From contig JAEKLQ010000022.1 of the NCBI GenBank assembly GCA_019509785.1, positions 62,001 to 126,000 of the forward strand: a stretch of DNA of 64,000 nt, read 5' to 3'. Below, piece by piece: positions 1-8,128 of the stretch. Within the stretch, counting starts at the first letter, position 1, and each line of letters begins with the position of its first letter. The notes under the pieces are model-generated. The model was not told the origin of the DNA. It saw only the letters and a list, made by a program, of their open reading frames with translations, and searched no databases. The DNA is from Fibrobacterota bacterium. GTDB taxonomy: Bacteria > Fibrobacterota > Fibrobacteria > UBA11236. The translations under genes were made by a program, and so were the position numbers.

Positions 1-1
1 G

Positions 2-793
2 GCACTGAAGCGGGTCCTGATTCCCTCGCCTTCGGGGCAACAGGTGCCGCTGGGGCAGATCGCCGAACTGACGCCCACGCGGGGGCCCATGGTCATCCGC
101 ACCGAAGGCGCCCGCCCCAACGCCTGGGTGTTCGTGGACATGCGCGGCACCGACATCGGGTCGTACATGAAGGAGGCCCAGAAGGCCATCGGGGCGCACT
201 TGAGCCTTCCGCCGGGCTACAACCTGGTCTGGAGCGGCGAATACGAATTCATGCAACGCGCGCAGAAGCGCCTCATGCTCGTGATCCCGTTGACGCTCTT
301 CATCATCCTCATCATCCTGTACCTGAATACCAAGTCGATGGCCAAGACGGCCATCGTGCTGTTGGCGGTACCCTTTTCCCTGGTCGGCGCGGTATGGTAC
401 CTGTACCTGCTGGGCTTCAACATGAGCCTGGCGGTATGGATAGGCCTGATCGCCTTGGCGGGCCTGGACGCGGAGACCGGCGTGGTGATGCTGCTTTACC
501 TGGAGCGCGCCTACGAGGCGGCCAAGGGCAAGGGCCTGATGAACAATCTCAAGGACCTGAAGGCCGCCATCGATCATGGCGCGGTCATGCGGGTGCGCCC
601 GAAGATCATGACCGCCTCGGTGATCTTGGCGGGCCTCATCCCCATCATGTGGAGCCACGGCACGGGCTCCGACGTGATGAAGCGGATCGCGGCCCCCATG
701 GTGGGCGGCGTGCTGACTTCGGTACTAATGGAATTGGTGGTTTATCCGGCGATTTACAGGTTGTGGCGAGGCAGAGGTTTACCGAGGGGCTGA
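2..793 (+). CDS. cusA: CusA/CzcA-type RND heavy-metal efflux pump, C-terminal part (5' end outside window)
   Basis: This is the C-terminal end of an inner-membrane proton-driven RND pump of the CusA/CzcA heavy-metal group. The reading frame is open from base 2, so the gene starts upstream of the window. After a short porter-domain remnant it shows the closing membrane helices: a hydrophobic block around LTLFIILIILYLN, the IALAGLDAETGVVMLLYLE helix typical of CusA proteins, and a last pair around residues 200-240. The A-x-x-D-A-E-T-G-V-V-M-L segment is the feature that separates CusA types from the HAE1 drug pumps. The stop codon overlaps the convergent propeller gene by 15 bp. The transported metal cannot be read from this fragment. 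Confidence 0.9.
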   Translation, partial: ALKRVLIPSPSGQQVPLGQIAELTPTRGPMVIRTEGARPNAWVFVDMRGTDIGSYMKEAQKAIGAHLSLPPGYNLVWSGEYEFMQRAQKRLMLVIPLTLFIILIILYLNTKSMAKTAIVLLAVPFSLVGAVWYLYLLGFNMSLAVWIGLIALAGLDAETGVVMLLYLERAYEAAKGKGLMNNLKDLKAAIDHGAVMRVRPKIMTASVILAGLIPIMWSHGTGSDVMKRIAAPMVGGVLTSVLMELVVYPAIYRLWRGRGLPRG

Positions 794-3661
794 TTCCACA
801 AGATGGACGATCCAAGGCCCGGGTCCCGGCGTTGCTACGAACCAATCATTCGGACCGGCGAGCACATTCCTGGCGGCCGTACGCATACGGACGCGCCCCT
901 GGATATCCTGAAAAACCAGGACGGCGGACATGGGGAAGGGCGAATTGAATTGCAAATGCAGGCCGCCGAAAGCCTCCGGCCGGATCAAGCTCGTAGGGAA
1001 TTGGATCGCGCCGCGGGTACCCTTTGTGATCGATGTCGTAAAAGTACCTGATGGGAAGGCCGCCCATTTCAGGCTATCGGCGGTAAAAGCGTAAAACCGG
1101 TTCCCGAGCACCGCGATGGATTGCGGCATCCCTGCATTGGCCTCGACCGGGGAGGCGTTGCCCGGGAAAATCCAGTTCTTCGAAGTAAACACCCAGGAAT
1201 TATTTCCGGATGCGATGCCGGAGTAGCTAGCGCGCAAGGACGGGAATACCGAAGTGTCCGGACGCGCCCAAGTCTTTCCGCCATCCGTGGAGATTTGATC
1301 CTTGGCATGCGCCACAGCCGGATCGATGCATCCGAACTCCAGCGGGTGCGCGAGCAGCGCGGCGCCAACGGGCAGGACCTGCCAAGTCCCTCCCGGACAG
1401 GAAGTCGATAAAGGCTGCTGCCAAGTCGCGCCCGCGTCCCTGCTCGCATACAACTTTCCCTGGGCCTGGGCGAAAAGGGAGTTTCCGATTGCCGCCATAA
1501 TGCTGCCCGGCAGATTGCCGAGCATCCGCCAGGTGGAATCCAGGCGGTTCCGCAAGTAATATTCCGAAGGCCATCCCCTTACCGCCAATGAATCCGTGGC
1601 GAACAGCAAACCGCCCAAGCTGGTTTTCCCGAGGGTATCCAACGCCCTCCAGTCTTCGCCGGCATGGGCGCGAAACCAGATCCAATTCGCGGTGGATAAG
1701 AATATCCCTCCCAATCCCCGGGCCAAACCGGCTGGCACGGAAAAATCCAGCGGCGCCGGGGTCGGACTCCACGAGGCTCCCGAGTCGGCGCTTTCGAAAA
1801 GCCCGATACCCGTCAGGCAACTCAACCGGCCATCTTGTGCGACAAAAGTTCTTCCCAAGCCTACCGGAAGCTTTCCCGCATTTCCATGGATCTGCGGGAA
1901 CCATCGGGCAACGGAATCGCGCATGCGGGCGCCGAAAACGCCTTGGGTCGAAATCCACCGGGCTTCCTTTCCGATCAGCGCGACGCGGGAACCGCCATTT
2001 CTGTTAGGCAAGCCGTATGGTTGCTGCGTACTGTCGAAAACCCAGGCACCCATCTGAGCGATCCCATCCCCGATTTGAATCGGTGTTGGATCGATATGAC
2101 CGAAGGACAACAGGGTGCTCATTTTCGATCCGGCGCCGGTGCCGAGGTAAAATCCGTTCCGGGCCAGGATGAATATGGAGTCGCCGCGGGTTTCCAGATT
2201 GTAGACCGGTACGCCGGAGGGATCCGGGGATTCGGATTTCCAACTCGCGCCGGAATAGGAACTGGAATAGAGCCCATACTCGGTAGCCGCCCACCATTGG
2301 CCGCTCCAAACGATTTTGTCGTGCACGACTTGAGGCAGAGTGGGCAGGTATTCCCAGGTTTTCCCTTCATCCGGGGATAGCGAGAGGCCGAGGGATCTAC
2401 CGGCCGTAATCAGGCTGTCCTGCGCCCCAAGGTTGCCTGCGGTATAGAGCGTCGAATCCAAGGGCGTCCAGGTGGTCCCCAAATCGCCCGACCGATAATC
2501 GTGGCCGGCATTGGTGGTCAGCCAGAGATAGTCTGTCGAGCCGACCATGCTGTAATACTGATGCGTTGGAAGGATGGATTCGGGGAGGGGTTTTTTCTGC
2601 CAATGCCGGCCGGAATCCAAGGTAACATAGAGGGTACTATTGTCGCCGAGCAAGGCGTACGCCGTTCCCATGCGCTGGAAACCGCCCAATTGCGCGGTCT
2701 CTTGAATGTCCGCAGGGGTCCGATCCGACCAATGCGCCCCGTTATCCACCGAGAAATAAAGCCAGGGTTTCCCGTTCCTGAGGAACCATGCCACCCAAGG
2801 CCCATAGTAGTCCAACAGCTGGAATCCTTGCGAGAGGGGTTGGGCAGCAACGGGATTGACCGGAAGGGTCGACCATGTGCGGCCCAGGTCTTTGGAAACG
2901 GCGAGGGTTTGGGACGTGTCCGATTCCTTGCATATCCAGGTTCCCTGGGACTCGACGGCGGTCATGCAATGGGATTGCGCGCGGGGGACGGGCCTCCAGG
3001 TGGCGCCCCCGTCGGTGGACCGCAACGCCAGCCGGTTATTGGGAACCATTTCGCCCCCGCCGCGATCCGTATACATTACGTCGCCGATGGCGAGCAGGCC
3101 GCGGGCATCCTTCTGCAAATTCAAAACCTGGTCACCCCAACCCATGGCGGCTACTTCCCAGGCTGATTGATCGTTCCGCGTCACGCGACGTAAAACCGCG
3201 CCGGGGACGGACATCAACAAACCGGATGGACTGGGAAGGTATTTCACTTGAGCCAGAAGCACGCCGGCGTCGCCGTATGCCGAGGAGTCGCTGGGAAGGA
3301 GAAACGGGTCCAGGCAAGCCGCGCCGCAAGCGCTCCAATGGCTTCCGGAATCGTCCGTGACCCACCAGGCTTTTTTCGCCGTGGCCGCGAAGATGCGCCC
3401 CATGTGCATTTTCAAACCGGACAACTTTCCCGAGGGGAAAGGCGTCGTCAACCATTTGCGCGCCAGGCCGGCCGTATCGGTGACCAGAATGCCGCTGTCC
3501 TCGGCGACCCATAGTTTCGCGCCCACGCCCAATAGCAAACTGTCGGTAACGGGTTTGGAGTACGGCAGGGATTGCCAAACGGGAGCCGAATGAACGGAGG
3601 CGGCGGTCCCGGCCAATACCAGGAGGCTGATTTTCAAGGGCCCATATCGGGTAGGGCGCAT
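779..3661 (-). CDS. Exported Asp-box (BNR/Ycf48-like) beta-propeller protein
   Basis: A 960-residue exported protein. The N-terminus has basic residues, a hydrophobic stretch (ISLLVLAGTAASV) and a likely cleavage after HSA. Along the chain are at least ten Asp-box motifs of the S-x-D-x-G-x-T-W kind (STDGGATW, SKDLGRTW, SVDNGAHW, SGDLGTTW, SPDEGKTW, SADSGASW, SRDAGATW, STDGGKTW). These mark blades of sialidase-like or Ycf48-like propellers and probably form two propellers. No sialidase catalytic set (Arg triad, Tyr/Glu) is evident, so an enzyme activity is not claimed. The C-terminus (VLVFQDIQGRVRM ... WIVHLVE) resembles the FlgD-like sorting tail seen on other exported proteins here. A GAGG Shine-Dalgarno site sits 5 nt before the ATG. 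The gene converges on the RND pump. Confidence 0.85.
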   Translation of the reverse strand: MRPTRYGPLKISLLVLAGTAASVHSAPVWQSLPYSKPVTDSLLLGVGAKLWVAEDSGILVTDTAGLARKWLTTPFPSGKLSGLKMHMGRIFAATAKKAWWVTDDSGSHWSACGAACLDPFLLPSDSSAYGDAGVLLAQVKYLPSPSGLLMSVPGAVLRRVTRNDQSAWEVAAMGWGDQVLNLQKDARGLLAIGDVMYTDRGGGEMVPNNRLALRSTDGGATWRPVPRAQSHCMTAVESQGTWICKESDTSQTLAVSKDLGRTWSTLPVNPVAAQPLSQGFQLLDYYGPWVAWFLRNGKPWLYFSVDNGAHWSDRTPADIQETAQLGGFQRMGTAYALLGDNSTLYVTLDSGRHWQKKPLPESILPTHQYYSMVGSTDYLWLTTNAGHDYRSGDLGTTWTPLDSTLYTAGNLGAQDSLITAGRSLGLSLSPDEGKTWEYLPTLPQVVHDKIVWSGQWWAATEYGLYSSSYSGASWKSESPDPSGVPVYNLETRGDSIFILARNGFYLGTGAGSKMSTLLSFGHIDPTPIQIGDGIAQMGAWVFDSTQQPYGLPNRNGGSRVALIGKEARWISTQGVFGARMRDSVARWFPQIHGNAGKLPVGLGRTFVAQDGRLSCLTGIGLFESADSGASWSPTPAPLDFSVPAGLARGLGGIFLSTANWIWFRAHAGEDWRALDTLGKTSLGGLLFATDSLAVRGWPSEYYLRNRLDSTWRMLGNLPGSIMAAIGNSLFAQAQGKLYASRDAGATWQQPLSTSCPGGTWQVLPVGAALLAHPLEFGCIDPAVAHAKDQISTDGGKTWARPDTSVFPSLRASYSGIASGNNSWVFTSKNWIFPGNASPVEANAGMPQSIAVLGNRFYAFTADSLKWAAFPSGTFTTSITKGTRGAIQFPTSLIRPEAFGGLHLQFNSPFPMSAVLVFQDIQGRVRMRTAARNVLAGPNDWFVATPGPGPWIVHLVESAPR

Positions 3662-3871
3662 AGGACCTCATTCGGGCCGCGGGAAGATTCCGGAGGACGG
3701 ATTAAACCTAATCCCTTGGTCCTTTTTCCAGGGGGAGATTCGGAGGGGAAAGCGGGGTTCGGAAGGGGCCCGCCACGTGGGACGAATTGCTCAAGATCCG
3801 GCGGACCGGCGCGGGATCCTGGTTTTGATTTAAATTAGGGGTGCCGGCGTTGCGGGAATCGGGGGAGCACC

Positions 3872-4804
3872 ATGGAAAAAGGTCATAAGCGGAATTGGCC
3901 CATCGCGATTTTCGCGTTCATTTTGATCGCCCAGGATGCGCCCGCGCGCCTCCAGATGGTGCTGCATTATTACAAGACCGGCTATAAGGAGTGGGCCGGC
4001 GGGGTGGCCGCCTGCCGGGCCGCCTTGGACAGCTTGGGGAACGAGTACCACTTCACGGTCAAGCATAGCGCGGATACCAACGATTTGATCAAGGTGGCGG
4101 ATTACGACCTGGTCGTATTCGACAATGCCACCGATGCGGGAGGGGTAACCGGCGTTCCGGGCGCCCCCCAGATGGCATTAAGGAAATACATGGAGGCGGG
4201 CGGAAAGTTCCTGGCTTTCGGCGCCGCCGCCGATCACCGCGGCAAATGGGACTGGTACGATACGGTCTTGTTCAGCGGCGCGCGGTTCCAGAGTTTCGGC
4301 TTGGACAATTGGGCCGGCTTGTACAGGCCTTTCCCGCCCCCGTCGGGCTGGGATCCGGAGTTGCTCGGCATGTGGGGATTCCTCCGGGATTCCCTGAAAA
4401 TCCCCGTGGATTCCGTTTTGGTCGGATCGGCCGTCGCGCATCTCAACATCGATATCGCGGCGGCGCCGGGAATAAAGGTCCTCCAGGAAGTGCGAGGCGC
4501 CAACGCCTGGAACACGTACGGGGAGGGATTTACCTGGACCAGGCAATTCCCCGCCCATGGCGGCCGCATGCTGTATACCGCGTTAGGCCACCAGGCCAAC
4601 GATTGGACCGATAACGGCGCCTGGCTCAGGAAGGCCACCTACGGATACATGAAATACCTGATGGGAGATTTCATCATCGACCTGGCTCTCGCACCGCCCG
4701 GCATCCATGCCAGGGGATCGAGGCTGGAAGTCCGCCGGGATCGCAGAGGTAGCTTGCGTGTTACGGATGTCCGGGGGCGGCTGGTGCCTTCCGCCCCATT
4801 CTAA
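3872..4804 (+). CDS. Exported ThuA-like domain protein
   Basis: A 310-residue protein with an N-terminal signal sequence (IAIFAFILIAQDAPA). The body resembles the ThuA-like class I glutamine-amidotransferase fold, found in proteins linked to sugar metabolism: LHYYKTGYKEW at the start, YDLVVFDNATDAGG in the middle, an LRKYMEAGGKFLAFGAA strand-loop, and FTWTRQFPAHGGRMLYTALGH near the end, matching the family's closing strand with its His. The last 25 residues (RGSLRVTDVRGRLVPSAPF) look like a very short form of the FlgD-like exported-protein tail. A GGGGGAG ribosome site precedes the ATG, and a TTAAAT stretch upstream could be a -10 element. The stop overlaps the convergent Big2 lipoprotein gene by 4 bp. 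The substrate is unknown. Confidence 0.75.
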   Translation: MEKGHKRNWPIAIFAFILIAQDAPARLQMVLHYYKTGYKEWAGGVAACRAALDSLGNEYHFTVKHSADTNDLIKVADYDLVVFDNATDAGGVTGVPGAPQMALRKYMEAGGKFLAFGAAADHRGKWDWYDTVLFSGARFQSFGLDNWAGLYRPFPPPSGWDPELLGMWGFLRDSLKIPVDSVLVGSAVAHLNIDIAAAPGIKVLQEVRGANAWNTYGEGFTWTRQFPAHGGRMLYTALGHQANDWTDNGAWLRKATYGYMKYLMGDFIIDLALAPPGIHARGSRLEVRRDRRGSLRVTDVRGRLVPSAPF

Positions 4805-5352
4805 TCGGGGCAGGAATTCGCGGCGTCCCCGCCGTCGCCGTTCCCTTTATCCTTCCCCTTGCCGTCGCCCGCCAGCTTACCCAGGCAAAGGCAGGGGAGA
4901 AGCAAGCAGCCATCCAAAATCGCATCGACGATCACGTGGAAATGCGTGGTCTTGCCGCTCCCGTCCAGGGCATGCACCGTTATGGTCGCCGATCCCGCGC
5001 CCGACCCATGGATGCCGTTCGCGGTCACCTCGGCCACGCCCGGTTTGCTGCTTGTCATTTCATAGAGAGGGGATGACGCGTTGGAGGGAAGCACGCTCAC
5101 CGGCGCCGACTTGGTTTCGCCTACGGAGAGGCGCAGGTCCGTGGCGGAAAGCGATTCTATGAGGATAGTCGTTCCCACATGAATCGAAACGGTATCCTTC
5201 TTTTCCTTTGGCGGCGACACGGGCTTGGCGGCCACCACCGATCCGGAGTCGGATGGCGTCGACGGCCAGGGCGAGGAGAAATCCCGTTCGTTACACCCCC
5301 ACAATACCACGAGTCCGAAAAATGCCGTGTAAACGCGTTTTAAAACGACCAT
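4801..5352 (-). CDS. Lipoprotein with Big2-type Ig-like domain
   Basis: A 183-residue predicted lipoprotein: AFFGLVVLWGC is a lipobox with the modified Cys at about residue 20. After a Pro/Ser linker, residues 60-140 fit a Big2 bacterial Ig-like domain (TDLRLSVGETKSAPVSVLPSNA, then SSKPGVAEVTANGIHGSGAGSATITVHA, the usual xATITVxA ending). The C-terminus is unusual: a Cys/Leu-rich patch (DGCLLLPCLCLG) followed by a Gly/Lys/Asp tail. It begins 13 bp inside the end of the CsgG-like gene and has a good GGAG site, so the two form one operon and probably act together at the envelope. No enzyme activity is indicated. Confidence 0.8.
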   Translation of the reverse strand: MVVLKRVYTAFFGLVVLWGCNERDFSSPWPSTPSDSGSVVAAKPVSPPKEKKDTVSIHVGTTILIESLSATDLRLSVGETKSAPVSVLPSNASSPLYEMTSSKPGVAEVTANGIHGSGAGSATITVHALDGSGKTTHFHVIVDAILDGCLLLPCLCLGKLAGDGKGKDKGNGDGGDAANSCPD

Positions 5353-6689
5353 ACTACCACTCCAAGCGCCAAGGACAAGCCTCCCAGAAGCCCGAACTTA
5401 CGCGTCTCCGAGTCCTTTTCGATCACGCGGGAGCGGGCCGGATCGGCTTCGCTGCGGACTTTCGCCGCTTTGAAGTCGTTGTATGCCTGATCCGCCTGGG
5501 CATGGGATTGCCAGGCCATGTAACCGAAGGCGCCGGCCCCGAGGACGGCCAAACCGACGGTCGACCCCTTGAAGAACGATTTCCACGGATGCCGCGTGGG
5601 CGGGACCGGGCGGGCGGCCACGGGGCCTTCTTCGCCCAAGGCCGTCATGAAGCGATCCTCCAGGTTCAGCAAGGACGCGTAGTCGGTGGTCTCGCGGGAG
5701 GGCCAGGCGCGGATTTTCCTCCCCGCGGATACGTCGTAAAGCGATAGATCCATCGCGTATTGGCCGCCTTCGTTGCGGACCTCGGAACGCAACAGATAGC
5801 GCACCCCCATTTGCTTGCCTAAGGCCAGCATGTCCGAGCCGCCGGATTCGGAAAATGCCGAACCCCCCAGGCCATGCGCCGAGGACGGGCCGGTGCCGGA
5901 GGCCGCGGCTTCGTCGCCGCCGGCCGTGGCCTTGGAATGGTCCAGGTCCAAGGCCGCCACCAGGGCATCCAACTCCGCCGGGCCGAGCATGTCGTAGGAC
6001 CGGGACGCGTAGGCATGCGCCAAGGCGCGGTGCAAGGCCACGCGCGATTGCGGGGTGGACTGGCCGCCATCAATCACCCCCAATAGCCCGAGGCTGGGAT
6101 GCTTGCGCAGGTCGAGGCTGGCCGGCTCCAGGTCGGAAACGGCGAATTTGAGCGGGCCTTCCAGGATGGTTCCGCGGCGCGCATGGCGGGTATCGCCGGG
6201 ACGCTTGGGGGCTTGCCCGACCCGCGACCAGACCATTTGCGAAGAGGGGATATGCGCCAGCCCTATGGTATAGGCGTTCACCTCGGGCAAATCGGTGGAG
6301 GTTCCGAACAGGACGAATTCGCTTTGCAGCGCGTTGCCAGCGTCGAATGCGCATTGGAATTCGGAACATGGATGATCGGGATCCATCCCCAGGTCGCGCA
6401 GCTGTTTCTCGGCGCTGTCCGCGGAAAAGACCTTCCAGGCGGGATTCTCCGCCAGGCTATGGCGCAATAATTTCCCGGCCACTGGATCCGGCATGCCGGT
6501 GGTCAAATCGACGGGATCGAGGACCGTCACCGTGCGGGGGCCGGTGGCGGAGGCTTCCGGGACGGGCGCGTTCGGGGCGCCTGCGAAGGCCGCGGGGATG
6601 CAGAGCATCCATAAGGCTAAGGCCGCGGCGGCGGGCCTCTTCGGAAAGAGGCATCCGACGCGGCCGGGTTGCGGGTTACCGGCACGCAT
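5340..6689 (-). CDS. Exported CsgG/LpoB-like protein with two repeated halves and C-terminal membrane segments
   Basis: A 449-residue protein with a signal sequence (AAALALWMLCIPAAFAG). Two related segments follow. Residues ~50-165 (TVTVLDPVDLTTG ... VFSADSAEKQLRDLGMD ... ALQSEFVLFGTST) and ~215-335 (ALHRALAHAYASRSYDML ... LALGKQMGVRYLLRSEV ... MDLSLYDVSAGR) both read like CsgG/LpoB/TolB-N folds, which sense or build envelope complexes. The second half carries a Ser/Gly/Ala-rich insertion. Near the C-terminus are two hydrophobic stretches, VGLAVLGAGAFGYMAW and LGLLGGLSLALGVVVWSF, separated by a charged helix, which is odd for a CsgG protein. The ATG at 6689 is preferred to the TTG just before it; neither has a clear ribosome site. 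First gene of an operon with the Big2 lipoprotein. Confidence 0.7.
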   Translation of the reverse strand: MRAGNPQPGRVGCLFPKRPAAAALALWMLCIPAAFAGAPNAPVPEASATGPRTVTVLDPVDLTTGMPDPVAGKLLRHSLAENPAWKVFSADSAEKQLRDLGMDPDHPCSEFQCAFDAGNALQSEFVLFGTSTDLPEVNAYTIGLAHIPSSQMVWSRVGQAPKRPGDTRHARRGTILEGPLKFAVSDLEPASLDLRKHPSLGLLGVIDGGQSTPQSRVALHRALAHAYASRSYDMLGPAELDALVAALDLDHSKATAGGDEAAASGTGPSSAHGLGGSAFSESGGSDMLALGKQMGVRYLLRSEVRNEGGQYAMDLSLYDVSAGRKIRAWPSRETTDYASLLNLEDRFMTALGEEGPVAARPVPPTRHPWKSFFKGSTVGLAVLGAGAFGYMAWQSHAQADQAYNDFKAAKVRSEADPARSRVIEKDSETRKFGLLGGLSLALGVVVWSF

Positions 6690-6874
6690 CAATTCTGAAA
6701 AAAGAACATTACAGGAACCAGCGCAATGCCGCGTTTGTCCAAGGAAAGAACCTTGTGAATTCGCGAACAGGAACCCATCAGTGCCCTTGGGAGCGCTAGT
6801 ACCGAAGCGCGACCCATATTTTGCGCTTCCCCCGGTTTGCTAATTTACAGCTTCGGATTCCCCAAGGAGCGCCT

Positions 6875-8092
6875 TTGTCCAGACCCGTCGGCCGCATTTC
6901 CCTGATCGTCGTCGCTGTTGCAATCGTAGGGGTTTTGATTTACGTGAAGCCTAAAAAGAGCGATGTCGCCGGCGCTCCCGGAGGAGCGGGCGCTCCAGTA
7001 GGAGCGGGCGCTCCTCCGGCAGCGGGCGCCCCAGCGAACGCTTCTGCCGGGGCGGGGTCCGCCAAACCCTCCGCCCAGCCTGTTGCGTCCGGTGCGGGAA
7101 GCGCGACCTCCGCTGCGGGAGGCGGTTCCGCGGCCCCAGGCCCCGGTGGGCCCGCGGTTTCGGTAACGGGCCGGATCATGCGCGCCGATCGCCTGGAAAA
7201 CTCCATTACCAGCTCCGGAAACGTGCTCGCCAATGAGGACGTGGAGATCCGCAGCGAGGTGCAGGGGAAGATCATCCGCATCGCCTTCAAGGAAGGCGGC
7301 CGCGTCAAGAAAGGCGATCTGCTGGTCAAAATCGACGATTCGGAGTTGCAAGCCCGCTCGCTGCAGGCCCAGGCGCATCTCAAGCTCGCCCAGGACAATG
7401 AATTCCGCATGCGCAAGCAGCTGGAAATCGAAGCCGTCTCACAGAAGGATTACGATCAGACGGCGAGCGAGCTGACCCTGGCCAAGGGGGACGTGCAACT
7501 CTTAAAGGCCCAGCTCGCCAAGACCGAGCTACGCGCGCCTTTCAACGGGATGGTGGGCCTGAAGCAGGTCAGCGAAGGCGCTTACGTCAGCCCCAACACC
7601 TTGATCACCACTCTGCAGGAGATTGATCCCGTGAAGATCGATTTCACCGTGCCGGGCAAGTATTCGGGCTTGATGAAGCCCGGGCAGATCATCCGCTTCA
7701 CCATCCAGGGCTCGGATGCCCGCTTCCAGGGCAAGGTCTACGCGGTGGATCCGCGCATCGATCCCGAATCGCGCACCTTGCGCCTACGCGCGGTCAGCCC
7801 CAACGCCGAAAGCCGCGTCCTCCCCGGGGCCTTCGCCACCATCGAAGTGCCTTTGCAAACGGTGGAGTCCGCCCTGACGGTGCCCAGCGAGGCCCTGTCC
7901 GCCGATGCCCGCGGGGCCAAGGTCTTCCTGTTCCGGGGCGGCAAGGCCGAGGCTCGTCCCGTGCAGGCCGGCCTGCGCACCGACTCCCTGGTCCAAATCA
8001 CCAACGGCCTCGCCGCCGGCGATACCGTCATCACCTCGGGCGTGGTCCAGATCCGCCCGGGGGCGCCCGTGACCCTGGCGCATGTCGATTAA
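6875..8092 (+). CDS. RND efflux periplasmic adaptor (membrane fusion protein)
   Basis: The periplasmic adaptor of a tripartite efflux pump, linking the RND permease to the outer-membrane channel. An N-terminal membrane anchor (ISLIVVAVAIVGVLIYV) is followed by an ~80-residue Gly/Ala/Pro linker with repeated GAP units. The conserved core comes next: barrel-sandwich half-motifs (ENSITSSGNVLANEDVEIRSEVQGKI ... FKEGGRVKKGDLLVKID), a short alpha-hairpin, then LRAPFNGMVGLKQVSEGAYVSP and the beta-barrel region (VDPRIDPESRTLRLRA). I place the start at the TTG at 6875, which has AAGGAG five nt upstream; a longer open frame beginning at another TTG (6821) has no ribosome site. First gene of an operon with the pump and channel. 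Confidence 0.93.
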   Translation: MSRPVGRISLIVVAVAIVGVLIYVKPKKSDVAGAPGGAGAPVGAGAPPAAGAPANASAGAGSAKPSAQPVASGAGSATSAAGGGSAAPGPGGPAVSVTGRIMRADRLENSITSSGNVLANEDVEIRSEVQGKIIRIAFKEGGRVKKGDLLVKIDDSELQARSLQAQAHLKLAQDNEFRMRKQLEIEAVSQKDYDQTASELTLAKGDVQLLKAQLAKTELRAPFNGMVGLKQVSEGAYVSPNTLITTLQEIDPVKIDFTVPGKYSGLMKPGQIIRFTIQGSDARFQGKVYAVDPRIDPESRTLRLRAVSPNAESRVLPGAFATIEVPLQTVESALTVPSEALSADARGAKVFLFRGGKAEARPVQAGLRTDSLVQITNGLAAGDTVITSGVVQIRPGAPVTLAHVD

Positions 8093-8128
8093 GCGTCCCA
8101 GCCTTCCCTCCGCCATGGAGAACGTATT

